Shown piece after piece: positions 25,268 to 34,845 of a stretch of DNA of 64,000 nt. Source of the DNA: Paraburkholderia sp. BL21I4N1 (GTDB lineage: Bacteria > Pseudomonadota > Gammaproteobacteria > Burkholderiales > Burkholderiaceae); the NCBI RefSeq assembly GCF_002973525.1, contig NZ_PVEN01000001.1, positions 372,001 to 436,000 on the forward strand, written 5' to 3'. Position 1 is the first letter of the stretch; every line of letters starts with the position of its first letter. Below the pieces are notes generated by a model that made no database searches, had not been told where the DNA came from, and saw only the letters and a list, made by a program, of their open reading frames with translations. A program made the position numbers and the translations under genes.

Positions 25268-27276
25268 GGGTGATTCCGGGTCGTGAGCGGGATATGAATC
25301 GAGACGGTCGTGCCCGCGCCCGGCGCGCTCTCGATCTGCAACGTGGCGCCGATCAGCCGCGCGCGCTCGCTCATGCCCAGCAGTCCGTAGGAGTAGCGGC
25401 GGCGCGCGGCGGCCGGGTCGAAACCGCAGCCGTCGTCGCGGATGTGAAGGATCAAGGCGTCGTCGCGGCCGGTGAGGGTCACGTCGACGCGCGAGGCCCG
25501 CGCATGGCGCGCGATATTGGTCAGCGAGGCCTGCACGATACGGAACACGGCCGTGGCATGGGCGTCCGGCAGCACCGGTTCGCCGCCGTGAATGGCCAGC
25601 TTGCACGGCAGTTGATTGCGCCGGACGAAGTCGTCGACCAGCCATTCGAGCGCCGACACGACGCCGAAGTTGAGCGCGGCGGGTCGGAGGTGGCTGGCGA
25701 CATTGCGCACCATCCAGATGGTCTTTTCGACGAGCTCGCGCATGTCGTCGGTTTTGCGCGCCGCTTCCGAATCGCTGACGAGGCGCATGCGCAGTAACGA
25801 CACATCCATTTTCAGCGCGGTCAGCAACTGGCCGAGTTCGTCGTGAATTTCCATGGCGATGCGTTTGCGTTCTTCCTCGCGCACCGCTTCCATATACGCC
25901 GACAATTCCCGCAACCGTTCGCGCGATTCGAGCAGTTCCTGTTCGACACGCTTGCGTTCCGTGATGTCCTGCATCGTACCGACCAGCGTGAGCGGTTGGC
26001 CGAGGCCGCCGCTCGAACATTCCACGTGCAGTTGTACGATCCGCGGCTCGCCGCCGCTGCTGCTCAGCCGGCAATCGAGAAACTGCGGCTGCCGGCTCGC
26101 GATCACCGCATGCACCGCGTGCCGCACGGCGGCGCGGTCGTCGGGATGCAGCGCGGCGCGCAGCGTGCGCAGGTTCGGGCGTACGCCGTTCGGATCGAGA
26201 CCGAGAATCCGGTACATCTCATACGACCAGTGCGTCACGCCGTCGCTGACGTTCCATTCCCAGTCGCCGAGTTTGGCGAGCCGTTGCGCGTTCGCGAGGC
26301 TCGCTTCGCTCGCGCGCAGCATTTCTTCCGCCAGTTTGCGCGCGGTGACGTCGTTGAAGCCGACGTAGATTGCCGGCGCGTCGTCGAAGGTCGCGATGCG
26401 GGCGGTGGCGACCGCCCAGAAGCTTGCGCCGGTCGAATCCTTGAACTGGATTTCGGCGTTGGTGAAGCCGCCTTCGGCGCGCATCAAGGCAATCGTGCGG
26501 TCGCGTTCGGTCGGGTCGACGTAAAAGTCGGCAATGTAGGTGACGCCGCGCAATTCCTTGTCGAGTGCGAACAGCCAGCGAAACGGCGCGTTCATGTACA
26601 GCACGCGGCCGTCGTGCATGGACGTGATGCACAGCGGCACCGGGCTGGTTTCGACAATGGTGCGAAAACGCGCTTCGCTCGACACGAGCTTGGTTTCGGT
26701 CCGCTTGCGTTCGTCGATTTCGATCAGCAGGTTGGCGTTCGCGCGGGCCAACTGGCTGGTCCGGTCCGCGACCCGGATTTCAAGCTCGTCGCGCACGCGC
26801 GATAACGCGGCCTGTTCCTCGCGATGCGCCGCGACTTCGTTCGAGAGTCGCGTGTTCTGCGTCCGCAGCTGCTTGTGCAGCGCACGCAGCGCGAGGTGGG
26901 TGCGGATCCGCGCCAGCATTTCGGCGAGCTGGAACGGCTTGGTCACGTAGTCGATGCCGCCGGCCGAGAAGCCCTCCACGAGATCGTCGGGTTCGCCCAG
27001 CGAGGTCATGAAGATCACGGGAATCTCGCGGGTTTGTTCTTCACGCTTGAGACGGCGGCAGGTTTCGAAGCCGTCGATGCCCGGCATTTTCACGTCGAGC
27101 AGAATCAGATCGGGCTGCGAAAAATGCGCGCGTTCGAGCGCTTCCTCGCCGTCGAGCGCGATCAGCACGCGAAAGCCCTCGTCTTCGAGACTGTCCACCA
27201 CCACGCCGATGTTGATCGGCGCGTCGTCCACGACCAGGATGGTGGCCGGCTGCGTCGGGCTGGCGTTGGCGTTCAT
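25264..27276 (-). CDS. REC-PAS-PAS sensor histidine kinase (HPK7/NarX type)
   Basis: A 670-residue soluble kinase: N-terminal receiver domain (phospho-Asp61 in LLLDVKMPG), coiled linker (about 140-210), two PAS domains (about 210-330 and 345-455, the second with a DWEWNVSDGVTHWS motif), then a HisKA_3 dimerisation helix with the phospho-His in MEIHDELGQLL and a HATPase domain. No membrane helix is seen. The start at ATG 27276 overlaps the upstream hybrid kinase stop by four bases; the frame extends 45 codons further but into that gene. The receiver likely takes phosphate from the upstream hybrid kinase and this kinase drives the LuxR-type regulator (inference from order). Confidence 0.92.
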   Translation of the reverse strand: MNANASPTQPATILVVDDAPINIGVVVDSLEDEGFRVLIALDGEEALERAHFSQPDLILLDVKMPGIDGFETCRRLKREEQTREIPVIFMTSLGEPDDLVEGFSAGGIDYVTKPFQLAEMLARIRTHLALRALHKQLRTQNTRLSNEVAAHREEQAALSRVRDELEIRVADRTSQLARANANLLIEIDERKRTETKLVSSEARFRTIVETSPVPLCITSMHDGRVLYMNAPFRWLFALDKELRGVTYIADFYVDPTERDRTIALMRAEGGFTNAEIQFKDSTGASFWAVATARIATFDDAPAIYVGFNDVTARKLAEEMLRASEASLANAQRLAKLGDWEWNVSDGVTHWSYEMYRILGLDPNGVRPNLRTLRAALHPDDRAAVRHAVHAVIASRQPQFLDCRLSSSGGEPRIVQLHVECSSGGLGQPLTLVGTMQDITERKRVEQELLESRERLRELSAYMEAVREEERKRIAMEIHDELGQLLTALKMDVSLLRMRLVSDSEAARKTDDMRELVEKTIWMVRNVASHLRPAALNFGVVSALEWLVDDFVRRNQLPCKLAIHGGEPVLPDAHATAVFRIVQASLTNIARHARASRVDVTLTGRDDALILHIRDDGCGFDPAAARRRYSYGLLGMSERARLIGATLQIESAPGAGTTVSIHIPLTTRNHP

Positions 27277-29438
27277 GACGTGCGCCTCCGGTCGAGATGC
27301 GCTTCGACGAGCAGCAGAATCGCTTTCGACTGATAGTCCTTCACCAGCCCGCGCAGTTGCGCCGCGAACGGCAGGTTGCGCGCGTCGAGCGCCGTCATCC
27401 GGTCGGCCCACGCGGCGATCGCGCGCATGTCGCCGAGACGGGCCAGCCGGTGCAGATTTTCCATCTCGGCGGTCGGCAACGCGGGCGACGGTTCAGGCGG
27501 CGGCTCGACCGGCGCGGAGCCCGTCGGCGGCGCGCAGCACCATTCCAGCGCGAGCAGGTCGGCAAGATGCGCTTGCAGCCGGTCGAACTCGACCGGCTTG
27601 GGTAGAAACGCATTCGCGCCCGCATGGAGACAGCGTTTCTCGCCGCTCCACGACGGATTCGCCGACATCGCGATGATGGGAATGTCATGGCAGCCGGGCA
27701 GACGCCGCAAGCGGCGCGTCGTTTCGAGGCCGTCCATATCGGGCATCAAAATGTCCGTCATGACGAGCGACGGCGTCTGCTGACGGGCCATCGCAATGCC
27801 TTCGCGACCGCCCGCGGCTTTCTGCACGTCGAATCCCAACTGCTGCAGAAACTCGCTCACGAACGCGCGATTGATGGGTTCGTCGTCGATCACGAGCACG
27901 GAGCGGCGCGGGCCCGCGTAGCCGATCACACGCCGCGCCGATGTGCCGGGTGCGGCGATGGGCGGCTCGACGGAGTTGACCGTGGAGGCCGCCAGATCGA
28001 ACCAGAACGTGCTGCCGTGGCCGGGCTCGCTTTCGGCGCGGATTTCGCCGCCCATCGCGCGCACCAGTTGCTGGCTGATCGCAAGGCCAAGGCCGACGCC
28101 GCCCGCACGCCGGGCGGCGCTGCCCGCCTGTTCGAACGGTTCGAAAATGCTGCTGAGCTTGGCCGCCGAAATGCCGATGCCGGTATCGAGCACGCAGAAA
28201 CGCACCGCGCCGGAGGTTGCCCGCTCCACGTTCAGGCTGATCTGTCCCGTGTCCGTGAAGCGGAGCGCGTTCGCGAGCAGGTTCAGCAGCACCTGCCGCA
28301 AGCGCTGTTCGTCGGCGCGAACCGCGCAGGCCAGACCGGGGGCGATCTCGCAGGTGAACTGCAGGCGCTTCTGTTCCGCCTTCACGCCGATGATTTCGCG
28401 GATCGTGTCGAGTACTCTCGGCAACGGCACGTCGGTCATTTCAATGCGCAGCTTGCCGGCCTCGATGCGCGCGAAGTCGAGCGTGTCGTCGATCAGCGCC
28501 AGCAAATGTTCGCCACTCCGGTGAATGGCCTCGACCGCGCCGCGTTGGCGTTCGCTCTGGCTGCCGTCGCGCAGCAAAATCTGCGTATAGCCGAGGATGC
28601 CGTTCAACGGCGTACGCAGTTCGTGGCTCATGTTCGCGAGAAAGGCGCTTTTGGCCCGATTGGCCGCTTCGGCCAGATGCCGCGCCTCGCGCTGCGCGGC
28701 GGCGTCGCGCTCCACCAGATACGCCTCGTGCAACCGCGGTCCCATGTTGTTGAACGCGGCGACCACGCGGTCGAGTTCGTCGGGCCAGCGCGGCGGCGGC
28801 CGCGGCAACGTGAACGGCTGGTGCGCCGAGCGGAAATCGTATCGACCGACCTGCCGCGCGATCGTCGCGAGATGCCGGGTGACGAGGCGCGAAATGATGT
28901 AGATGGTGAACAGCGCGACGACAAACGTGTAGGCCGCCTGGCTCACCAGAATCACCAGCGCGGTTTGCGTGAGCGCGCGATACAGATTGTCGAGCGTCGC
29001 CTGCACATACAGGCTGCCGATTTTCTGCTGCACGCCGTGAATCCGATAGAAGATCGGAAACTCGCGGGCTATCACGGCGCCGCTTGCCGGCGTGCCGGCC
29101 TTCACCACCAGCGGCGCGGCGCTCGAACCGGTCTCGCGCACTTCGGCGGCGCGCATGTCGGCGAGCCGCAAAATTCCGTTCAGCTGCAACTGAAGCTCGG
29201 TGCGGTTCAGTTGCCACAGCGCTTCGCCCAGACTGTCGCGATTGCTTCGATCGATATCGGCCAGACGGGTCTCGATCGCCTCGACGCCGCGGCCGTAGTC
29301 GCGGTAAAGCTGGAGTGCGGTCAGCAACAGGGTGACCGCGCAACTGAACAGCAGCACGATCGCGAGCAGCCGCAGCACCACGCTATGCCGGAGTCGGCCG
29401 GTCGAGGCCAGGAGAGAACTCAAGCTATTGACCACCAT
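27273..29438 (-). CDS. membrane hybrid sensor histidine kinase
   Basis: A 721-residue hybrid kinase: helices at about 20-42 and 160-185 with a periplasmic sensor between, a HAMP-like segment, HisKA with the phospho-His in FLANMSHELRTPLNG, a HATPase domain (ENALRF-like box as LLNLLANALRF; GGVGLGLAIS), and a C-terminal receiver (phospho-Asp in MTDILMPDMDG). The extra C-terminus (about 640-721) is Pro-rich then helical and could be a degenerate Hpt-like domain, but no phospho-His motif is seen. It is the first gene of the three-gene relay. Confidence 0.92.
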   Translation of the reverse strand: MVVNSLSSLLASTGRLRHSVVLRLLAIVLLFSCAVTLLLTALQLYRDYGRGVEAIETRLADIDRSNRDSLGEALWQLNRTELQLQLNGILRLADMRAAEVRETGSSAAPLVVKAGTPASGAVIAREFPIFYRIHGVQQKIGSLYVQATLDNLYRALTQTALVILVSQAAYTFVVALFTIYIISRLVTRHLATIARQVGRYDFRSAHQPFTLPRPPPRWPDELDRVVAAFNNMGPRLHEAYLVERDAAAQREARHLAEAANRAKSAFLANMSHELRTPLNGILGYTQILLRDGSQSERQRGAVEAIHRSGEHLLALIDDTLDFARIEAGKLRIEMTDVPLPRVLDTIREIIGVKAEQKRLQFTCEIAPGLACAVRADEQRLRQVLLNLLANALRFTDTGQISLNVERATSGAVRFCVLDTGIGISAAKLSSIFEPFEQAGSAARRAGGVGLGLAISQQLVRAMGGEIRAESEPGHGSTFWFDLAASTVNSVEPPIAAPGTSARRVIGYAGPRRSVLVIDDEPINRAFVSEFLQQLGFDVQKAAGGREGIAMARQQTPSLVMTDILMPDMDGLETTRRLRRLPGCHDIPIIAMSANPSWSGEKRCLHAGANAFLPKPVEFDRLQAHLADLLALEWCCAPPTGSAPVEPPPEPSPALPTAEMENLHRLARLGDMRAIAAWADRMTALDARNLPFAAQLRGLVKDYQSKAILLLVEAHLDRRRTS

Positions 29439-29499
29439 GATTCCCCGCAGGTGCTGTGATTCTTGTGTTTGTATTTTGCACTTGCAGGCAAATCGCGGT

Positions 29500-29907
29500 C
29501 TATAAGGGGCCGTCGAGGAAATCGGCTTTTGTGAAGGCCGCCAACGTGGCGGACGGACTACCCAGGCGGACTCGCGTCCACATGATGCCGGCGCCGTTCG
29601 CCGCCAGCGCGCCCGGCGGGGCGGGCTCGCCGATGATGTCGCGCACGTTGCCGATGACCTCGCGGATCATCTGCGACGCGCCGGGGCTGAGCAAACTGGC
29701 CTGAAACTGCGACAGATCCGACATCACGTCGGCGATCTTTTTGACCGACACGGGATCGTGCCCGGTCAATGGCCAGCAGTGCAAAAGATACGCGAGCGGT
29801 ACACGTTTCTTCTCCTCACACCACAGTTCGAACAGAGCCGCGCACAGCGCGTCGATGCGATTGACCGTCTTTTTGCGCTGCAAAAAATAATCGGGCATGA
29901 CAGTCAT
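29500..29907 (-). CDS. hypothetical cytoplasmic protein
   Basis: A 135-residue protein with no signal peptide. The N-terminal part is basic and Cys/Trp-containing (RIDALCAALFELWCEEKKRV, then LLHCWPLTGH); the rest is helical. I do not recognise a family. It ends 61 bases before the hybrid kinase start on the same strand and may be co-transcribed with the relay. The start is chosen at ATG 29907; a second ATG three codons later is equally possible, and the longer frame from 29970 has no supporting ribosome site. Confidence 0.6.
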   Translation of the reverse strand: MTVMPDYFLQRKKTVNRIDALCAALFELWCEEKKRVPLAYLLHCWPLTGHDPVSVKKIADVMSDLSQFQASLLSPGASQMIREVIGNVRDIIGEPAPPGALAANGAGIMWTRVRLGSPSATLAAFTKADFLDGPL

Positions 29908-30036
29908 CCGGCAAGGCAAGGGGACACTCCACTTTAAACGCGTTGCCGGCTGCTGAACGTCAGGCGGCACGGACTCTGGGCGGCCGGTTTGCTGATTCCG
30001 GGGTCAGGAAATCCTGATTCGTTATCAGCCGATCCT

Positions 30037-31014
30037 TCAGTTGCGCTTATTTCCGATGAATGGATCGAGCCAGAGCGCTTTGCGATCCAACGGCACCCAC
30101 GCCGGCAAAAACGGATTCTTCAGGTCGATCAGCACGCGCTGGTCGAGATGCAGGTCGGCGATGCTGCGCGAGAAATACGCGCGAAACAGCGCGTCGAAGC
30201 TGCCGTCTTTCAGCATGGCTTCGAGGCCGTCGTTGATTCGCTTCGCGAGGATCGGGTCGTCTTTGCTGACGTAGAAAAACTGCGCGTACGGGTAGCGGAT
30301 CAGTAGATGGGATTCGATCCGCATCTGGGGGAAACTCGTTTGAAACGCCTTCAACTCACGCGTGATTTCCAGCACGCCGCGCGGAAACATGTCGAAGCGG
30401 TGATCGGCCAGCATTGGAAACAGCAGGTCGTAGCGGCTCGCCGTGACGAGCGGCACGCCGGCCAGCCGGTATACCGGCACGTCGCCCCAATCCTGGCCCT
30501 GACCGATCGTCAGCGTGCGCAGGCCCGCGAGGTCGTGAATCGCGTCGAACTTCGCCTGCTGCCCTTCATTGATGAGCGCGACGCGATAGCCGAGCAGGCC
30601 GCGGTCGATCGGAATGGGAATCGGAATGGTCGCGGCGTCGAGTTCATGATGGCCGGGTTCGCTGGCCAGCACGTTGATCAGGCGTCCTGCGATCACTTCG
30701 TCGATCTCGCGCCGCGCCGACATGGCGGCCGAATAGCTGTCGATCACGTAGGGGCCGTAAGCCGGCACGGTATGGTCCAGCGCGGTGATCAGAAAAGCCC
30801 AGCGGCCTTCGCGCACCGTGTCGCCCGGTACGCGGAGAATCCGCACGTGCATGACGCTCGCGGGCCCAGCGGTGGGCGATGAAGCGTCGGGAGCCGCACC
30901 GCAGAATGCCGGACGAAACAGCACGGCGGCCATGACGGGCAGCGCAACCAGCAGCTTGACGCAGGCGTCCATTCCGTAGCGGTGGATGGCGTCGACGAAC
31001 TTGGGTACGACCAT
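30037..31014 (-). CDS. periplasmic solute-binding protein-like (family 3)
   Basis: A 325-residue exported protein. A hydrophobic signal (about 18-40, ending FCGA-A) is followed by a type-II periplasmic binding fold: ASRYDLLFPMLADHRFDMFPRG and YAQFFYVSKDDPILAKRINDGLEAMLKDGSFDALF in two pieces are typical of amino-acid-binding-like family 3. No transporter genes are adjacent, so it may be a sensor or accessory binding protein. ATG 31014 is chosen (AGGTCAG upstream); the frame extends further without a ribosome site. It is divergent from the dienelactone hydrolase gene. Confidence 0.75.
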   Translation of the reverse strand: MVVPKFVDAIHRYGMDACVKLLVALPVMAAVLFRPAFCGAAPDASSPTAGPASVMHVRILRVPGDTVREGRWAFLITALDHTVPAYGPYVIDSYSAAMSARREIDEVIAGRLINVLASEPGHHELDAATIPIPIPIDRGLLGYRVALINEGQQAKFDAIHDLAGLRTLTIGQGQDWGDVPVYRLAGVPLVTASRYDLLFPMLADHRFDMFPRGVLEITRELKAFQTSFPQMRIESHLLIRYPYAQFFYVSKDDPILAKRINDGLEAMLKDGSFDALFRAYFSRSIADLHLDQRVLIDLKNPFLPAWVPLDRKALWLDPFIGNKRN

Positions 31015-31231
31015 GACTGACCTGAACCAGAAGCGATAAATAGCCGGCAGTATGAGAGCGACTGGCGGGTTTCGCAAAATTCGATCGTTGCCCTGGTGCA
31101 AAGATCCTGGCTGGCCGTGTCGGCGCCCCGGATTGGCCGACTCGCGTACTTGGCGCGGGATGGCGGGCGGCCGGCAGACCGGGTGGCACTGGCGCTATGC
31201 TAGCGGTTTCGTCCACCCTGGGGAGCACCCG

Positions 31232-31939
31232 ATGAAACAGCCACATGGATCGATGGTCACTTTTAACCGGCCTGACGGCAAGCCGTTGCAAGGCTATCTC
31301 GCGAAGCCGGCGAAACTGGAAGGCGCGCCCGCCGTCGTCGTGATTCAGGAGTGGTGGGGGTTGAACGACCAGATTCGTGGCGTTGCCGACCGGCTCGCCT
31401 TGGCCGGTTATCTGGCGCTGGTGCCCGATCTGTACCGCGGCAAGTCGACCGTCGAGGAGGAAGAGGCCCATCATCTGATGAGCGCACTTGATTTCGGCGA
31501 CGCCGCCACGCAAGACGTGCGCGGTGCGGTGCAATATTTGAAGCAGCAGGCGGACAAGGTCGCGGTGGCCGGTTATTGCATGGGCGGCGCACTGACCTTG
31601 CTTGCGCTCTCCAATATCCCTGAAGTGGCGGCCGGCGTGGTGTGGTACGGCTTTCCGCCGCTGGAATATATCGACGCCTCGAAAATCAAGGTGCCGCTGA
31701 TTGGCCACTGGGCGACGCAAGACCATTTTTTCGCCGCGGAAACGGTCGACGCGCTGGAAAAGAAGCTGACCGAAGCGAACGTCGACGTCGAATTTCATCG
31801 CTATCTCGCGCATCACGCGTTTGCCAACGAAACGGCGGTCGGCTACGGACGGATTCCGCACACCCAGTTCGATCCGGTCTGGTCGCAGCAGGCTTGGGAC
31901 CGCACGCTGACCTTCCTGGGCCGCACGATGTGGAAGTGA
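31232..31939 (+). CDS. dienelactone hydrolase family protein
   Basis: A 235-residue alpha/beta hydrolase of the carboxymethylenebutenolidase family. The nucleophile is Cys in GYCMGG, with the acid in the WATQDHFF segment and His in YLAHHAFAN; QEWWGLND is the oxyanion-region signature. Such enzymes open dienelactones or other lactone/ester substrates in the cytoplasm. The start ATG 31232 follows GGGGAGC; the longer frame upstream is rejected. It is not in an aromatic degradation operon here, so the true substrate is unknown. A GC-rich hairpin overlaps its stop codon. Confidence 0.9.
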   Translation: MKQPHGSMVTFNRPDGKPLQGYLAKPAKLEGAPAVVVIQEWWGLNDQIRGVADRLALAGYLALVPDLYRGKSTVEEEEAHHLMSALDFGDAATQDVRGAVQYLKQQADKVAVAGYCMGGALTLLALSNIPEVAAGVVWYGFPPLEYIDASKIKVPLIGHWATQDHFFAAETVDALEKKLTEANVDVEFHRYLAHHAFANETAVGYGRIPHTQFDPVWSQQAWDRTLTFLGRTMWK

Positions 31940-31958
31940 CCGGCGGGTTTGCCGGTCA
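31937..31958. terminator. possible hairpin between convergent genes
   Basis: TGACCGGC pairs perfectly with GCCGGTCA around GGGTTT, overlapping the dienelactone hydrolase stop. No T-run follows, so it may act as a weak or Rho-assisted terminator, or protect the 3' end. Confidence 0.35.
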
Positions 31959-31976
31959 GCGGGCGGCGTGGCGGGC

Positions 31977-32723
31977 TTAGAGCTTCGAGCCGCCGTCCAC
32001 GTGCAGCGTCTCACCGGTGATCCAACGCGCGGCGTCGGAGGCCAGAAAGGCCACGGCGCCGCCAATGTCGTCCGGTTGCGCGACCCGTTTCAAGGCCTGC
32101 ATGTTCAGCGTGACTTCACGTCCCGAATCGGTCTTCGTGAAACTGGACATGTCGGTTTCCACGACGCCCGGTGCGACCGCATTCACACGAATGCCGCGTT
32201 CGCCCAGCGCGGAAGCAAAATGCCTGACGAGCGTATCCACGGCGCCCTTGGTCGCGGCATAAGCGGGCAGCGTGCCCACTGCGGCGCGTGCCGCGAGCGA
32301 CGACAGCAGCACCACGCTGCTGCCCTTGCACATCACGGGCAAGAGCTGTTGCACAAGAAAGAACGGCGCGCGCACGTTCACGGCGAACAGATTGTCGAAA
32401 TCCGCGACGGTCGTGTCTTCAATGCTGGCCGCTTTCGAAATGCCGGCGTTCGCTACCAGAATATCCAGCCGATGGCCGATCACCGCGCGTACCTGTTTGG
32501 CCAGTTCGTGCGGGCCATCGGCATCGCGCAGATTCGCCGCGACTTTCTGCGCATTGCCGCCGGCCGCGCGAATCTCGGCGACCACGGCGTCCGCTTCCTT
32601 CTCTCCGCTGCTGTAGTGAACCAGCACCTGCGCGCCGGCCTGGGCGAGCGCGAGCGCGCTGGCGCGGCCGATGCCGCGTGAAGCGCCCGTGACGAGCGCG
32701 GTTTTTCCTGTGAGGTTGGTCAT
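31977..32723 (-). CDS. short-chain dehydrogenase/reductase
   Basis: A 248-residue classical SDR, FabG-like. The cofactor loop TGASRGIG (residues 13-20), NAG motif (VANAGIS), catalytic Ser (LLSSLAAR), and YAATK are all present; the chain ends HVDGGSKL as usual. It lies 63 bases after the alpha/beta hydrolase gene on the same strand and is probably co-transcribed with it under the divergent LysR regulator. Substrate unknown; FabG housekeeping role is unlikely given the context. Confidence 0.92.
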   Translation of the reverse strand: MTNLTGKTALVTGASRGIGRASALALAQAGAQVLVHYSSGEKEADAVVAEIRAAGGNAQKVAANLRDADGPHELAKQVRAVIGHRLDILVANAGISKAASIEDTTVADFDNLFAVNVRAPFFLVQQLLPVMCKGSSVVLLSSLAARAAVGTLPAYAATKGAVDTLVRHFASALGERGIRVNAVAPGVVETDMSSFTKTDSGREVTLNMQALKRVAQPDDIGGAVAFLASDAARWITGETLHVDGGSKL

Positions 32724-32786
32724 GGCGAGACTCCGGTTAGATGAATCGAATCGATGGATCGGGTGGATTGCGTTGATGGATCGCGC

Positions 32787-33650
32787 TTAGTCGGCCGCGC
32801 CGTCTTCCGACAGGAACTGCGCCACGTGCGTGACGAAGCGCTGCGGGTACTGGTACAGCGAGCCGTGGTTGGCATCCGGGTAAAGGATCAGCTGAGCGTT
32901 CGACAGGTTCTGCTGAAGAATCCACGAATTGATCGAGTAGATGATCACGTCGTTATCGCCGTTGACCACCAGCGTCGGTTGCTTCAGGTCGTTCAGATAA
33001 GCGAACGGCGTCGGACGCGGCGCGCCCCACTTGGCCAGCGCGGCGAGTTGTGCGGGCGCGACTTTCTCGTTGGCTTCCGGGTCGCGTCCTTCGGTGCGCA
33101 GACGGAAACGCTGCAGGAACCGGCGACCCGCGGCCTGGCTCGCTTCCGAAGGCGAGAAGTGCACGCGCAGCCACAGATGGTCCGGCTCGGCATAGGTCGC
33201 GCCGAAAATGTCCTGCGCTTCCGGCGTCAGCGATTGCATCGCTTCACCGCTGCGCGGACCCGTGCCGACCAGAATCAGACGGCGCACCAGCTTCGGCTCG
33301 GCAATCGCCAGCGTCTGCGCGATCAGACCGCCCATCGAAAAACCGAGCACGTCGACCTGCGTCAGGCCGAGCGCCCTGATAAACGCGGCGGCGTTGGCGG
33401 CCATCGCCTCGATCGAGTCCGGCACCTCGCCCGAGCTGCTGGAGATGCCGGCGTTATTGAACAGGATCACTTCGCGGCCTTGCGCGAGGCCATCGGTCAC
33501 GGCTGGGTCCCAGTGGTCCATCGTGCCGGTGAAATGGATGTTGAACACGAGCGGCACGCCGCCGGTCTTGCCGAAGCGGCGATACGCGAAGCGGATGCCG
33601 TTCGCGTCGACGTACTGGGTCGGGGCGGTCTGGTGGGTGTGCGTGGTCAT
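32787..33650 (-). CDS. alpha/beta hydrolase
   Basis: A 287-residue alpha/beta-fold hydrolase. The nucleophile elbow is GFSMGG, the acid Asp is in VVNGDNDV and the catalytic His in DANHGSLY. The chain resembles non-haem chloroperoxidase/esterase-like proteins, several of which are paired with SDRs. ATG 33650 has AGAGGAA before it; the frame from 33683 adds 11 residues without support. It is the first gene of a two-gene unit with the SDR, divergent from the LysR gene. Confidence 0.88.
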   Translation of the reverse strand: MTTHTHQTAPTQYVDANGIRFAYRRFGKTGGVPLVFNIHFTGTMDHWDPAVTDGLAQGREVILFNNAGISSSSGEVPDSIEAMAANAAAFIRALGLTQVDVLGFSMGGLIAQTLAIAEPKLVRRLILVGTGPRSGEAMQSLTPEAQDIFGATYAEPDHLWLRVHFSPSEASQAAGRRFLQRFRLRTEGRDPEANEKVAPAQLAALAKWGAPRPTPFAYLNDLKQPTLVVNGDNDVIIYSINSWILQQNLSNAQLILYPDANHGSLYQYPQRFVTHVAQFLSEDGAAD

Positions 33651-33810
33651 TTCAGGTTCCTCTGCGATATAGATGAAAGGCATGGTGTGCCGGTGTGTCG
33701 TGTCGATTGCGTCGCTGCCTGATGGTTAATGTAGTGGGGACTTGCGCAAAGGAAAAAGACTTTGTAGGCTGGCTGGCATGCCTGTGAGGCATGTCTTGCC
33801 AAGAGGGCTT

Positions 33811-34710
33811 ATGGAGCTTCGACATCTGCGGTATTTCGTGGCCGTCGCCGAGACGGGCAGCCTGACGGTGGCGGCGGAACGGCGTTTGCATACGTCGCAA
33901 CCTTCGCTGAGCCGGCAGATTCGCGACCTTGAGGACGAGGTCGGCGCGGCGTTGTTCAGCCGCAGCGCACGCGGGGTCGAACTGACCGCGGCGGGCAAGG
34001 CCTTTCTCGACCATGCGCGGCTCGCGCTGACGCAGGTCGACGCGGCGACCGAGGCCGCGCGCCGTGCGTCGCGGCCGGCCAAACAGGTGTTTGCGCTGGG
34101 GTTTCTGACCGGCCAGGAAATGACCTGGCTGCCGCGCGCCATGCAGGTGCTGCGCGACGAACTGCCGAATATCGATGTCACGGTATCGAGCCATTACTCG
34201 CCGGATCTCGCCGACGCGCTCGCGCGCGGCAAGCTCGACCTTGCGTTTCTGCGCGCCGAGCCGGGCTTAGATCTCGACTACAAGGTGGTGTACCGCGAAA
34301 AGCTCATCGTGCTGATGCCGAGCGATCACCGCTTGACCGAGCGCGCGACGATCCGCGCGGAGGATCTCGTCGGCGAGACGTTCATCATGGCGTCGAACAA
34401 GGCGAAGGTGCTGCACGACGTGATCGAACAGTATCTGCAGCAGAGCGGCGTGACGCTCACGCCGGAGCATGGCGTCGACAATCTGGCGATGGCCATGTCG
34501 CTGGTGGCGTCCACGCGCGGGCTCGCGCTGATGCCGGAGTATGCGAACAATCTGCTGCCGTGGTCGGTTGTGAGCCGGCCGCTCGAAGGCGATGCGCCGG
34601 GCGTCGATCTGGTGATCGGTTATAGCCGGGCGAATACGTCGCCGGTGCTGAAGCTGTTTTTGTCGCGAGCGGAAGAACTGGTGATGTCGGTGATGACGGC
34701 GTCGCGTTGA
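33811..34710 (+). CDS. LysR-family regulator of the hydrolase-SDR pair
   Basis: A 299-residue LysR regulator with an N-terminal helix-turn-helix (MELRHLRYFVAVAETGSL; AERRLHTSQPSLSRQIRDLE) and an effector domain resembling CatR/BenM-like members (VFALGFLTGQEMTWLPRAM). The ATG at 33811 fits the family start and follows AAGAGGG; the frame from 33742 is too long. It is divergent from the alpha/beta hydrolase and SDR, which it probably controls; TTGCGCAA (33742-33749) in the gap is a short possible half-site. Confidence 0.92.
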   Translation: MELRHLRYFVAVAETGSLTVAAERRLHTSQPSLSRQIRDLEDEVGAALFSRSARGVELTAAGKAFLDHARLALTQVDAATEAARRASRPAKQVFALGFLTGQEMTWLPRAMQVLRDELPNIDVTVSSHYSPDLADALARGKLDLAFLRAEPGLDLDYKVVYREKLIVLMPSDHRLTERATIRAEDLVGETFIMASNKAKVLHDVIEQYLQQSGVTLTPEHGVDNLAMAMSLVASTRGLALMPEYANNLLPWSVVSRPLEGDAPGVDLVIGYSRANTSPVLKLFLSRAEELVMSVMTASR

Positions 34711-34845
34711 GGCGTTCGTGACCGGTACGCCGCCACGCCGTTTTGCCGTGAGATCGCGCTAGCGGCTTGCGGATCGGTTCACCTATACTCGATTCACCTT
34801 GCAAGGCCGCCCATTCGTTGTCATACCAACAAAACGGAGCCTCCC

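Noticed and set aside
31171..31205. Sigma-54-like TGGCAC before the dienelactone hydrolase
   Set aside because: The -12 GC falls two bases out of the required GG-N10-GC spacing.
33742..33749. TTGCGCAA as a LysR operator
   Set aside because: Only eight bases, common by chance in high-GC DNA, with no second half-site.
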